38,416 bases of DNA from Betaproteobacteria bacterium (GTDB taxonomy: Bacteria; Pseudomonadota; Gammaproteobacteria; Burkholderiales; Ga0077523). Below are positions 25,549 to 33,094 of this stretch, piece by piece (position 1 is the first letter of the stretch; every line of letters begins with the position of its first letter). The notes under the pieces are model-generated. The model saw only the letters and a program-made list of their open reading frames with translations, had not been told where the DNA came from and did no database searches. The position numbers and the translations under genes were made by a program. The DNA lies in the NCBI GenBank assembly GCA_025350245.1, contig JANXYG010000116.1, positions 1 through 38,416 on the forward strand, read 5' to 3'.

Positions 25549-26340
25549 ATGAACACCGAAACACACGAAGCAGCGCGCCTGCTGGCTTCGCACCGCCTTG
25601 CGCTCGACCCGCTCGATGCCCTGCCGCTGCCGGTGCGCCCGGCCGATCTCGACGCCGCCTACGATATCCAGGCGTGCCTGCACGCCGAACTCGCGGCTGC
25701 ACTGGGGCCGATCGTCGGCCACAAGATCGGTTGCACCACGCCGGTCATGCAGGCCTTTCTCGGCATTGCGCACCCCTGCGCCGGTGGCGTGTTCGCCAGC
25801 ACGGTCCACGCATCGCCCGCGCGCCTGCGTCATCGCGATTTCGTGCGGGTGGGCGTGGAGTGCGAGATCGTGGTGCGACTCGGCGCCGATCTCGTCGCGC
25901 GCTCTCAGCCCTATTCCGCCGCCGACGTGTCGGAAGTCGTGGCGGCGGTGATGCCGGGCATGGAGATCGTCGACGAGCGCTACGTCGACTTTGCGCGGCT
26001 CGGCACCCCCACGCTGGTGGCCGACGACTTCTTCGATGCCGGTTGCGTGCTCGGGGCGCCGCGCACCGACTGGCGGTCGCTCGATCTGGGCGCGGTGACT
26101 GGCGTGACCCGGGTGAATGGCGTCGAGGTCGCCCGTGGTCGTGGCGCCGATGTCATGGGGCATCCGCTCGAAGCGCTGGCGTGGCTGGCGAACCAGCGCT
26201 CGCGGCGCGGTGTCGGATTGCTGGCCGGCGAGTTCGTGTTCACCGGCAGCGTGGTGGCGACGCAGTGGCTGGCCCCGGGTGACCATGTAGCGATGACGCT
26301 CGACGGCCTGGGCGAGATCGAGGCCGACTTTTCGGCGTGA
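25549..26340 (+). CDS. 2-keto-4-pentenoate hydratase / FAH-fold family enzyme
   Basis: A 263-residue protein of the hydratase/decarboxylase branch of the fumarylacetoacetate hydrolase fold (MhpD, HpcG relatives). Visible are DLDAAYDIQACLHAEL, GPIVGHKIGCTTPVMQ, GVECEIVVRLGADL (metal-binding Glu pair region), GMEIVDERYVDF and the C-terminal GEFVFTGSVVATQWLAPGD. Enzymes of this branch hydrate 2-oxo-pent-4-enoates or act on related 2-oxo acids. It is transcribed away from the sugar importer operon, and its product range (2-oxo acids) would fit sugar-acid breakdown, but that link is inferred. The stop overlaps an alternative GTG of the next gene. Confidence 0.82.
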   Translation: MNTETHEAARLLASHRLALDPLDALPLPVRPADLDAAYDIQACLHAELAAALGPIVGHKIGCTTPVMQAFLGIAHPCAGGVFASTVHASPARLRHRDFVRVGVECEIVVRLGADLVARSQPYSAADVSEVVAAVMPGMEIVDERYVDFARLGTPTLVADDFFDAGCVLGAPRTDWRSLDLGAVTGVTRVNGVEVARGRGADVMGHPLEALAWLANQRSRRGVGLLAGEFVFTGSVVATQWLAPGDHVAMTLDGLGEIEADFSA

Positions 26341-26366
26341 AGCGACAACCGGAAGCTGACTATACG

Positions 26367-26705
26367 ATGCGATCGATGAAACCGAAGGTGCTGCTGTGGT
26401 CGGCGCTGCTGCTGTTCGGCGCCGTGGCCGGTGCGCGCACCGAAGCGCCTGCCCCGAGCGATTTCAGCCGCCATGTGCGGCTTTACAGCGCCACCTGGTG
26501 CGGCTACTGCAAGCAGGCCCGCGCCTATCTCGACGGCAGGCATATCCCCTACGAAGACCTCGACGTGGAAAACACCGAGCGCGGTCGCCAGCAGTTTGCC
26601 CAGCTCGGCGGCAAGGGCGTGCCGATCATCCTGGTGGGGCGCCAGCGCATGGACGGCTACGAGCGCGACGAGCTGGTGCGCATGCTCGCCAAAGCCGGCT
26701 GGTGA
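26367..26705 (+). CDS. Exported glutaredoxin-like thiol-disulfide protein
   Basis: A 112-residue protein with an N-terminal hydrophobic leader (VLLWSALLLFGAVAGARTEA) followed by a glutaredoxin domain: RLYSATWCGYCKQARAYL with the CxxC pair C45 and C48, then the cis-Pro segment GKGVPIILVG and DGYERDEL. Most glutaredoxins are cytoplasmic; here a leader suggests a periplasmic or membrane-anchored location. Start options are GTG 26337 (overlapping the previous stop), ATG 26367 and ATG 26376; 26367 gives a normal leader. It is probably co-transcribed with the hydratase-like gene. Confidence 0.8.
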   Translation: MRSMKPKVLLWSALLLFGAVAGARTEAPAPSDFSRHVRLYSATWCGYCKQARAYLDGRHIPYEDLDVENTERGRQQFAQLGGKGVPIILVGRQRMDGYERDELVRMLAKAGW

Positions 26706-26809
26706 GCAAACCTGAGCGTTGATTGCCCGGTTGCGTCGTTGCGGGCCGGTCTGGTGTTTGCCGTAGCCATCTCGAGGCGTAGTGGCTGAACTTCATCGCG
26801 CGTCGAAAC

Positions 26810-26839
26810 AAAAAAAGAGCGGCCCGAAGGCCGCTCTTT
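26810..26839 (-). terminator. Rho-independent terminator of the cyclase-family gene
   Basis: An 11-bp perfect stem, AAAGAGCGGCC (26814-26824) with GGCCGCTCTTT (26829-26839) around CGAA. On the minus strand it is followed by a seven-base T-run (A-run 26810-26816). It starts 27 bases after the stop of the minus-strand gene at 26867. The stem with its own flanking T tract on the plus side could also slow plus-strand transcription from the glutaredoxin gene. Confidence 0.9.
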
Positions 26840-26866
26840 CAGGTTGCAGTTGCTGCTGGACGTTGC

Positions 26867-27967
26867 TTAGTACAGAACCATCGGATTGCCGGGTGAGCCG
26901 GTCGCGCCGATGATCTTCAGTGGCGCCCAGATCATTGCGCCTTCCATGACCTTGGCGTCGATCAGCGACTTGGTGTCGACGTTCTCCAGGTTCCAGATGC
27001 CACGCTTCGGCTGCATTTCGGTATGGCAGGGAACCGCCATGCCTTCTTCTTCGCCGCCGGGCTGCGCGTCGTTGGCCGAGGTGTCGCCCATGGTCAGGGC
27101 AATGTGGCGCGATGCCATGTATTTGCACGCGCTGATGCCGTAGCCGGGTTCACCCTGTGCAAAGATTGCACGGGCAGCGGCACGCTGCTCGGTGTTCATC
27201 GTCTTGTAGCGGTCGTTGCTCCAGGTGTTGCCCTGGCCGGTGTGCAGCGCCACGCAGTCGCCCTTGCCGATTTCAGCGATGCCCTGCAACTTGACGATGG
27301 CCTGCACGTCATCGGCGGTGATGATGCCGATGTCGCCAGCCTTCTTGGGGATGGGCAGCATTTCTTCGGCGGCCGACAGCTTGCCCTGCGACTTGCGATA
27401 GGCCACGGCGTCGAGCACGATCAGACGGCAGACGAAACCGAGTTCACCGACGTTTTCCACGCCCAGCGGACCCATGCCGAGCACGCGGCCACCGGCGCCA
27501 CGCTCGTAGGAATCCCACGAGATGCGGCTGTTGTAGAACATCGGGCCCTTGGAGGTGTTGACGCCGATGTGGCCAGGACCGTCGAACTGGGTCTGGATCT
27601 GGCCGATTTCGGTGGTGACCAGTTCGTCGTGGTAGACCAGCGCATTCTTGCCGAACGGGCCGCCGGTGGGCGTGCCCGGAATCGTCATCTGCCAGCCGCG
27701 CGGACCGAAAGCGGGTGCTTCCCTGTGGTAGTACTTGCCGATGGTGATGGACTTGAACTGCTTGATGTAGCTCAGGGCGCGCTTGATCTGCGCCGGGTCT
27801 TTCGTGTAGTTCGCCGAACCGGCCTTGTCGTCCTTGCCCCACTCGCTTGGACCCCACGACAGCGCCGAGTTGTCCTGACCGCCGGGGACCACCTGTGCGA
27901 ACGCGGCACCGATGGCGAAAGCGCCGACCGACAAACCGATGGCGCCAGCTTTCAATAGCTGCTTCAT
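26867..27967 (-). CDS. Exported cyclase-family (kynurenine formamidase-like) hydrolase
   Basis: A 366-residue protein with a signal peptide (MKQLLKAGAIGLSVGAFAIG, cleavage after AFA near residue 24). The mature part matches the cyclase family (PF04199): FGPRGWQMTIPGTP, HDELVTTEIGQIQTQFDG, PGHIGVN, and GDCVALHTGQG. Family members are metal-dependent amidases or cyclases. The usual HxGTHxDxPxH site is here D129-G-P-G-H133-I-G, so only one metal His is kept in that place. ATG 27967 has GAGGAGAG upstream. A strong terminator follows. It is divergent from a PhyH-type dioxygenase gene across 231 bases with operator-like repeats. Confidence 0.8.
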   Translation of the reverse strand: MKQLLKAGAIGLSVGAFAIGAAFAQVVPGGQDNSALSWGPSEWGKDDKAGSANYTKDPAQIKRALSYIKQFKSITIGKYYHREAPAFGPRGWQMTIPGTPTGGPFGKNALVYHDELVTTEIGQIQTQFDGPGHIGVNTSKGPMFYNSRISWDSYERGAGGRVLGMGPLGVENVGELGFVCRLIVLDAVAYRKSQGKLSAAEEMLPIPKKAGDIGIITADDVQAIVKLQGIAEIGKGDCVALHTGQGNTWSNDRYKTMNTEQRAAARAIFAQGEPGYGISACKYMASRHIALTMGDTSANDAQPGGEEEGMAVPCHTEMQPKRGIWNLENVDTKSLIDAKVMEGAMIWAPLKIIGATGSPGNPMVLY

Positions 27968-28030
27968 GTACTCTCTCCTCACTGATTCAGGTATGGTTAT
28001 AGAGTCGGCGTCGAGGCCGTCTCTGCGAGG

Positions 28031-28080
28031 GACAGTGACATAACTGTCGGCCTGTTGCAACCAGCATCCCGTGTTGCAAC
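28031..28080. promoter_or_regulatory. Cluster of palindromes in the cyclase/dioxygenase divergent region
   Basis: Two kinds of site occur. GACAGT-N6-ACTGTC is a perfect inverted repeat at 28031-28048. The eight-base palindrome GTTGCAAC occurs twice, at 28054-28061 and 28073-28080, 19 bases apart, about two helical turns. Such arrangement suggests dimeric regulators on one DNA face, shared by both divergent genes. Confidence 0.45.
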
Positions 28081-28198
28081 GCACGCAGAATCCGCTGCCG
28101 CCGGCGCGTTGATATGCGCCGGGCAGGGGTACTACCGTCTTGCCCCTGATGGTCGCCGGTGCTGCCGCATCCGGCGCCCGCGCAACGTGGAGAAGCTC

Positions 28199-29083
28199 AT
28201 GATCACATCCGCCCAGGTCGAGTCCTACCGCCGCGATGGCTATGTCGTTATCGATGGCCTGGTCGATCCGGTCACGCTCTCGCGCATGCGTGCCAGCATC
28301 GACGGCATGGTGGCGCGCTCGGCCGGCCTGTCGGATCACGACGATGTCTTCGACCTCGAACCTTCGCATCGCCCCGATGCGCCGCGCGTGCGCCGCATCA
28401 AGAAGCCGCACGTGGTCGACCGCCTGTTCTGGGAGGTCCTGAAGCAGCCGGCGATGCTTGAGGTACTGCGCGCGCTGCTGGGCCCGTCGGTACGGCTGCA
28501 CGGCTCCAAGCTCAACCTGAAGGCGCCGCGCTACGGTTCGGCGGTGGAGTGGCACCAGGACTGGGCGTTCTACCCCCACACCAACGACGACATCCTCGCC
28601 ATTGGCGTCATGCTCGACGACGTGCTCATCGAAAACGGCCCGCTGCTGGTGTTGCCCGGATCGCACACCGGGCCCACCTTCGACCACCATGCCGACGGCC
28701 GTTTCTGCGGCGCGATGGACCCGGTGGCGAGCGGGCTCGATTTTTCGCGCGCGGTGCCGTGCATCGGCAAGGCCGGGTCCGCGTCGTTTCACCATGTGCG
28801 CCTGGTGCACGGCTCGGCCCAGAACACCTCCGACCGGCCGCGCCATCTGCTGCTCTACGAATGCACCGCGGCCGATGCATGGCCGCTGATGAATTTCAGC
28901 AACCTCGACGAATTCGACAGCCGCATGCTGTGCGGTGAACCCACCATCGAACCGCGGGTGGTGCCCACGCCGATCCGCATGCCGCTGCCGCCGGCGCTCA
29001 AGCAGGGTTCCATCTACGAGAATCAGACGGTGTTGCGCAACCGCTACTTCGAAGCCCCCGAAGGCCTCGCTGCGCTGAGGTGA
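28199..29083 (+). CDS. PhyH-family Fe(II)/2-oxoglutarate dioxygenase (first)
   Basis: A 294-residue phytanoyl-CoA dioxygenase family enzyme. The iron facial triad is read as H119 and D121 (VEWHQDWAFYPHTND) with distal H204 (VRLVHGSAQNTS), and the 2-oxoglutarate anchor is R215 in DRPRHLLLY. The N-terminus has the typical FxxDGYVVIDGLVD opening. PhyH enzymes hydroxylate many small molecules, so the substrate is open. ATG 28199 follows GGAGAAG. All catalytic residues are present. A second PhyH gene lies 0.4 kb downstream, after a repeat and a broken regulator. Confidence 0.88.
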   Translation: MITSAQVESYRRDGYVVIDGLVDPVTLSRMRASIDGMVARSAGLSDHDDVFDLEPSHRPDAPRVRRIKKPHVVDRLFWEVLKQPAMLEVLRALLGPSVRLHGSKLNLKAPRYGSAVEWHQDWAFYPHTNDDILAIGVMLDDVLIENGPLLVLPGSHTGPTFDHHADGRFCGAMDPVASGLDFSRAVPCIGKAGSASFHHVRLVHGSAQNTSDRPRHLLLYECTAADAWPLMNFSNLDEFDSRMLCGEPTIEPRVVPTPIRMPLPPALKQGSIYENQTVLRNRYFEAPEGLAALR

Positions 29084-29084
29084 G

Positions 29085-29176
29085 TTGACGCCCACCCCCA
29101 GGCTGCGCTGCGCTCTGCCTTCCCCCTCAGGAGGGGGCGCAGCGTCCTCAAGGGGCTCTGTAGGCGCTGTCCCTCC
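29085..29176 (-). repeat. GC-rich dispersed repeat, copy C (inverted relative to A and B)
   Basis: Read on the minus strand it ends GAGCGCAGCGCAGCCTGGGG and matches copy B over its last ~50 bases almost perfectly, with weaker similarity over the rest. It begins two bases after the PhyH stop and abuts the broken IclR gene. Copies B and C thus stand in opposite orientation about 10.2 kb apart, around the importer/hydratase/cyclase/dioxygenase segment. Confidence 0.8.
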
Positions 29177-29325
29177 ATTGATAATTTTCTGCGGCCGAGG
29201 CGCCGGGCGATCTCTTGCAGCGTCAATCCATGCTGCTCTGCCGCAAGCAGCTCGATCAGGTCCAGCCCCTTCTCCAGCGCCGGCGCGGTGTAGCGGGCAG
29301 TTTCGCCCTTCGCTGCTGTGCGCAT
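29177..29325 (-). pseudogene. IclR-family regulator, N-terminal HTH fragment
   Basis: From ATG 29325 the frame gives about 45 residues typical of an IclR winged-helix start: ARYTAPALEKGLDLIELLAA, then EQHGLTLQEIARRLGR. Similarity stops at residue 45, just before the recognition helix, and the frame runs into the dispersed repeat. The wing and the whole effector-binding domain are gone. The gene pointed away from the second PhyH gene, the usual arrangement for an IclR regulator and its target. Confidence 0.75.
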
Positions 29326-29352
29326 TGACTTGCCCCACAGGAGTTTTATATT

Positions 29353-29367
29353 TGAAATTCGATTTCA
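29353..29367. promoter_or_regulatory. IclR-type operator candidate
   Basis: TGAAAT-TCG-ATTTCA is a perfect palindrome with six-base arms in an AT-rich patch. It resembles the TGGAAA/TTTCCA operators bound by IclR-family proteins. It lies between the broken IclR gene and the second PhyH gene, 28 bases from the regulator start and 96 bases before the PhyH ATG. Confidence 0.55.
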
Positions 29368-29463
29368 TTCAGTCAGAGCGGTGCCGTCGTGGTCCGATCG
29401 GACCGTGTCGCGGGGTGGGGTTGCCTCTCGACCTTTTTTCTCATCTCGATTGCTATATTGCGC

Positions 29464-30339
29464 ATGAACACACCACAGCCTGTCGTCGCCACAACCACAC
29501 CGCGGGTCCTCACCGCCGGCCAGGTGGCCGCGTTCCGGCGCAACGGCTACTTCGCGCCGCTGCGGGTATTGCCGGCCGACGAGGCAGCCGCCGTCCGCGC
29601 GCGGCTTGAGGCGTTCGAGGCCGAGCACGGCCTGATCATGAAGAGCACGGCGCGCAACAAGCCGCACCTGCTGTTCACCTGGATTGACCGGCTCATCCGC
29701 CACCCGGCCATCGTCGATGCGGTCGAGGACATTCTCGGGCCCGACCTGCTGGTGTGGGGGTCGAGCTTTTTCATCAAGGAGCCGCACGATCCGGCGTTCG
29801 TGTCCTGGCACCAGGACTCCACCTACTGGGGCTTGTCGCATCCCGACATCGTCACCGCCTGGATCGCCCTGTCGGTGAGCGACCGGCCCAATGGCGCCAT
29901 GCGCGTGATCCCCGGCTCCCATCTGCGCGACCAGTTGCAGCATAAGGACACGTTCGCCGCCGACAACCTGCTCACCCGCGGTCAGGAGGTCGCGGTGACA
30001 GTCGATGCCGACACCGCGGCCGATCTGTTCCTGCAACCCGGCGAGATGTCGTTGCACCATGTGCGCATCGTCCACGGCTCGGAGCCCAATCGCGCCGGCT
30101 ACCGGCGCATCGGCTTCGCCATCCGCTACGTGCCCACCTACGTGCGCCAGACGGCCGGGCCGCGCGATTCGGCGGTGCTGGTTCGCGGCACCGATCGTTA
30201 CCATCACTTCGAGATCGAGCCGTCTCCCCGCACCGACTTCGGCGAGGCCGAACGCGCCGTCCACCATCGCGTGGTGGTGGAAGCCGACAAGATCCTGTTT
30301 CGCGGCACCGATCGCACGCCCGCGGCAGGTGTGTCATGA
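29464..30339 (+). CDS. PhyH-family Fe(II)/2-oxoglutarate dioxygenase (second)
   Basis: A 291-residue PhyH-type enzyme. H116 and D118 (SWHQDSTYWG) and H204 (VRIVHGSEPNRAGYRR) form the iron site, and R214 or R215 binds 2-oxoglutarate. RPNGAMRVIPGSHLRDQLQH is the usual segment following the central strands. It is only distantly similar to the first PhyH protein and is closer to the branch acting on small polar compounds such as amino-acid derivatives, though the substrate is not readable. The gene lies downstream of an IclR-like operator whose regulator is broken, so its control may have changed. Confidence 0.88.
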   Translation: MNTPQPVVATTTPRVLTAGQVAAFRRNGYFAPLRVLPADEAAAVRARLEAFEAEHGLIMKSTARNKPHLLFTWIDRLIRHPAIVDAVEDILGPDLLVWGSSFFIKEPHDPAFVSWHQDSTYWGLSHPDIVTAWIALSVSDRPNGAMRVIPGSHLRDQLQHKDTFAADNLLTRGQEVAVTVDADTAADLFLQPGEMSLHHVRIVHGSEPNRAGYRRIGFAIRYVPTYVRQTAGPRDSAVLVRGTDRYHHFEIEPSPRTDFGEAERAVHHRVVVEADKILFRGTDRTPAAGVS

Positions 30340-30398
30340 GGGCGCCCCTTCTTCGGTAACAGATGAACAAATTTCACGCGAAATGTCAGAATCCCTCT

Positions 30399-30426
30399 TG
30401 AGAAAAATCTATCTCTAGAATAGATT
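30399..30426 (+). promoter_or_regulatory. Promoter candidate with inverted repeat before the PEP-CTERM genes
   Basis: TTGAGA (30399-30404) and TAGATT (30421-30426) are 16 bases apart and could form a sigma-70 promoter. Overlapping is a perfect inverted repeat AATCTAT-N7-ATAGATT (30406-30426) that could be an operator. The patch is AT-rich against a GC-rich background and lies 83 bases before the first ATG. Confidence 0.4.
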
Positions 30427-30508
30427 GTATCGGCGTCCACCCGGTTTGGAACGCTTCGCCGGGCGATGAGCGCCTCGAGCGGATCCTCAGACATCCAACT
30501 GGAGCAAA

Positions 30509-31321
30509 ATGATGAGTACGCCGATGATGAGTACACAATTGCGCCAATGCTCGGCGTGGGCAGTCGGCGCGCTGGCGGTCGCCGCGTGCGTGCCAGCCGA
30601 AGCCACCACCTATCTCGATGGAGTATCCGCGCCGCTGAGCAGCTACGCCGCGGGAACCTTCGATCTCGGTACGCACCTGCCGAACTTCATCGGTGGCTCG
30701 AATGGCAGTGCGGCGGATGGCACCAATCTCGACGGCAATCGAGTCTATATCTTCGACATCAACGATGCGGCCGGTCCAAACGGCCCCGCGGCCCAGGCCG
30801 ACTTCCACCTGCTGGTATGGCAGTTCGCCGCCCCGAAAGACAGCGTTCGTCTCTATACCCACCAGGATCACTACTTCGGCGGCCCGATCACCGATGCGTT
30901 CACCTCGGCCGAGGTGCTCGAGTACAGCATCTGGGGCTGCAACAGCGCGTCTGCGGGCGGTTGCGCGGCGCAGGCCAACTGGAGCTATCTGTCGGATCCG
31001 CTGGGTTCCGTGATCGGGCCGCAAGGGCCGGTCTACAACTTCGCGGGCACCGCGGCGACCACCGTCTTCCGCGGCGGCAGCAGCGAGTTCGGCCTGGTCA
31101 ACGCGTACACCCAGGACTACACCTTCGGCACGGCGCACGACTTCTACGCCATCCGCGGTAGCACCCAGGCCATGCTGCAGAACACGGCCGACCCGGAGCT
31201 GGACGCCATGGTGGCGTTCAATCGCAAGGACGTGCCGCCGGTGCCGGAACCCTCCACCTACGCGCTGATGGGCGTGGGCGTGCTGGGTCTGTGGGCGGCA
31301 CGGCGCCGTCAGCGCAAGTGA
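30509..31321 (+). CDS. PEP-CTERM sorting-domain protein, first
   Basis: A 270-residue exported protein. It has an N-terminal leader (WAVGALAVAACVPAEATTYL) and at the C-terminus the tripartite PEP-CTERM signal: VPEPSTYALMG, a hydrophobic stretch VGVLGLWAA and the basic end RRRQRK. Exosortase EpsH-type enzymes cleave such signals, usually in exopolysaccharide-producing bacteria; no exosortase gene is in the window. The body is Gly/Asn/Ala-rich with no catalytic motif and two Cys in WGCNSASAGGC. RBS GGAG at 30501-30504 supports ATG 30509. Function unknown; surface or matrix protein likely. Confidence 0.85.
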   Translation: MMSTPMMSTQLRQCSAWAVGALAVAACVPAEATTYLDGVSAPLSSYAAGTFDLGTHLPNFIGGSNGSAADGTNLDGNRVYIFDINDAAGPNGPAAQADFHLLVWQFAAPKDSVRLYTHQDHYFGGPITDAFTSAEVLEYSIWGCNSASAGGCAAQANWSYLSDPLGSVIGPQGPVYNFAGTAATTVFRGGSSEFGLVNAYTQDYTFGTAHDFYAIRGSTQAMLQNTADPELDAMVAFNRKDVPPVPEPSTYALMGVGVLGLWAARRRQRK

Positions 31322-31384
31322 ACCTCACCTTCGTGGATTCGCACCGCGTAGTGCCGTAGTGCATATCGCTTTCAGGAGAATCAC

Positions 31385-32053
31385 ATGATGGCAAAAAGCA
31401 AGTCGGCAATTGCGCTGAGTGCGTTTGCGCTGGGGCTCGCCTGCACCAGCGCTTCGGCCGCCAACCTGATCGTCAATGGCAGTTTCGAAGATCCGGACAT
31501 CAGCCCATCGACCTTGACCAATGCCATCCCCACCGGATGGACCAAGGGCGGCTCGGCTGGTGACGCCAGCATCTGGCGCGTGGGCTACGCCGACGGTAGT
31601 GGCAACGTCACCGTCGCCGGCGAAGGCCAGCAGTTCGTGACCATGGGCGGTGGCTTCCAGGCCAGCGGTACCACCACCTGGTCGCAAACCGTGGGCGGTC
31701 TTGCGATCGGCCAAGCCTATCGGCTCGACTTCAAGATCGCCAGTGAAGCTGATTTCTCTGGCACACAAAGCATCCTCGTCGGCGTCGACGGGTCCGGCGC
31801 GCCCGGGCAGACCTTCACCGCCTCGTCGCCGACGGGCAACTACTGGAAGACCTGGACCGACGAGGGTCTGTCGTTCGTCGCCGGCGTCAGCAACGTCACC
31901 GTGCATTTCACCTACTCGGGCCGGTTCGACATGGGCCTGGATGACGTGCGGCTGGCTGCTGCCGTGCCTGAGCCGAGCACCTATGTACTGATGGCGGCGG
32001 GCTTGGGTCTGGTCGGCTTGGCATCACGTCGCAGGAAGAGCCGCGCGGCCTGA
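31385..32053 (+). CDS. PEP-CTERM sorting-domain protein, second (DUF642-like beta-sandwich)
   Basis: A 222-residue exported protein with a signal peptide (IALSAFALGLACTSASAANL). The mature N-terminus NLIVNGSFEDPDI and later SQTVGGLAIGQAYRLDFKI, VTVHFTYSG and MGLDDVRLAA match the carbohydrate-binding-like beta-sandwich (DUF642 type) often joined to PEP-CTERM. The sorting signal is VPEPSTYVLMAAGLGLVGLA followed by SRRRKSRAA. RBS AGGAGAA precedes ATG 31385. It lies 63 bases after the first PEP-CTERM gene with no terminator between, so the two are probably one transcript ending at the hairpin after 32083. Confidence 0.87.
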   Translation: MMAKSKSAIALSAFALGLACTSASAANLIVNGSFEDPDISPSTLTNAIPTGWTKGGSAGDASIWRVGYADGSGNVTVAGEGQQFVTMGGGFQASGTTTWSQTVGGLAIGQAYRLDFKIASEADFSGTQSILVGVDGSGAPGQTFTASSPTGNYWKTWTDEGLSFVAGVSNVTVHFTYSGRFDMGLDDVRLAAAVPEPSTYVLMAAGLGLVGLASRRRKSRAA

Positions 32054-32082
32054 TCTTCAGCTGGCGATCGCTGGAAACAACG

Positions 32083-32111
32083 GCCCGTCCGCATCGGACG
32101 GGCTTTTTTTC
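32083..32111 (+). terminator. Rho-independent terminator after the PEP-CTERM pair
   Basis: A perfect nine-base stem GCCCGTCCG (32083-32091) with CGGACGGGC (32095-32103), three-base loop CAT, followed by eight T (32104-32111). It lies 29 bases after the second PEP-CTERM stop. Confidence 0.93.
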
Positions 32112-32212
32112 GCGTCAGACAGACGTCTCGGCGGACGGTGGCGCCATCGCCGCCAGCATCCGGCCGGCGCGGCCGCCGGATCCTCGAATTGCCAGCGCGT
32201 CCATTGGCGGTA

Positions 32213-33094
32213 TCAGGCGCCCGGCGCCAGTCGGTGCAGGCTCTCTGGAAGACCCGCGGCGACCTCGCTGCAGGCCTGTTCATCCAGGCCGATCGATGCC
32301 GCCCAGGCGGGATCCGGTTCGAGGGCGCACATCGGCCACAGTCCGTAGCCGGCCTGGTGCGCCGCCTGGTCGCCGAGCGCGAGCAGCGCCGGCAGCGCGT
32401 CGGTGCCGGCTACCGGCGTGCCGGTGCGCGGCAGGTGGTGTGCCCCAAGCGCCGCGCCCAGCCAGGCGGGCAGGCACCAGGCATCGGCCAGCAGCGCGCC
32501 GCAGGCGGCGTGATCGGCACCGATCAGGTCGGCCTCGGCTTGCAGGCAGGCGGCCGCGTCGGTGGCCGGCCGTTCGGCAGCCATTGCCACCGCTTGCGGC
32601 CGCAGGCGCGCCTGCAGGACGATGCCGATGTCGTGCAGGAGTCCGGCCATGAAGGCCTCGGCATCGACGCCCGCGCCGGCCCGCTGCGACAGCGTCTGCG
32701 CGGCGGCGGCCACTGCCAGGCTGTGCGAGCGAAAACGTCCGGCATCGAGCGCCCTGCCCACGGTGGGGATGGACATGCGGTCCATGCAGCCGGCGGCGGC
32801 AATGCCGCGGACGGCCGACAGGCCGAGCACCTGCAGCGCCCGGCCCATGGTGCCCACCGAACGGGTCTGGCGGTAGTAGGCGGCATTGGCGACTTTCAGC
32901 ACCCGGGCGGCCAGCACCGGCTCGGACTGCAGGCAACGCAGCACGTCGTCGACGTCGACATTGGTGTCGTACAGCAGGGCCAGCAGCGCGGCCGTGCCGC
33001 TGCCGCCACCACTGACGCCCAGGGCCTTGGCGGCCGCCACGATTTGTTCCGGACTGATCGAAGCGGCGCTCGGTGCCGGCACTGTGATGTCCAT
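32213..33094 (-). CDS. HDOD-domain protein
   Basis: A 293-residue protein made of one HDOD domain (HD-related output domain). It shows EPVLAARVLKVANAAYY, the family block for the first helices, and MAGLLHDIGIVL with the HD pair kept. Such proteins take part in signalling, often next to two-component or c-di-GMP genes; catalysis is usually absent or unproven. Start ATG at 33094 is in frame with a plausible N-terminus MDITVPAPSAASISPEQIVA. Pieces of response-regulator genes lie just upstream, which suggests a former signalling cluster. The GC content is very high and long open frames on the other strand are shadows. Confidence 0.82.
   Translation of the reverse strand: MDITVPAPSAASISPEQIVAAAKALGVSGGGSGTAALLALLYDTNVDVDDVLRCLQSEPVLAARVLKVANAAYYRQTRSVGTMGRALQVLGLSAVRGIAAAGCMDRMSIPTVGRALDAGRFRSHSLAVAAAAQTLSQRAGAGVDAEAFMAGLLHDIGIVLQARLRPQAVAMAAERPATDAAACLQAEADLIGADHAACGALLADAWCLPAWLGAALGAHHLPRTGTPVAGTDALPALLALGDQAAHQAGYGLWPMCALEPDPAWAASIGLDEQACSEVAAGLPESLHRLAPGA

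Noticed and set aside
27023-27958. Plus-strand open frame opposite the cyclase-family gene
   Set aside because: The minus-strand product has a signal peptide, family motifs, ribosome-binding site and terminator; the plus frame is a shadow.
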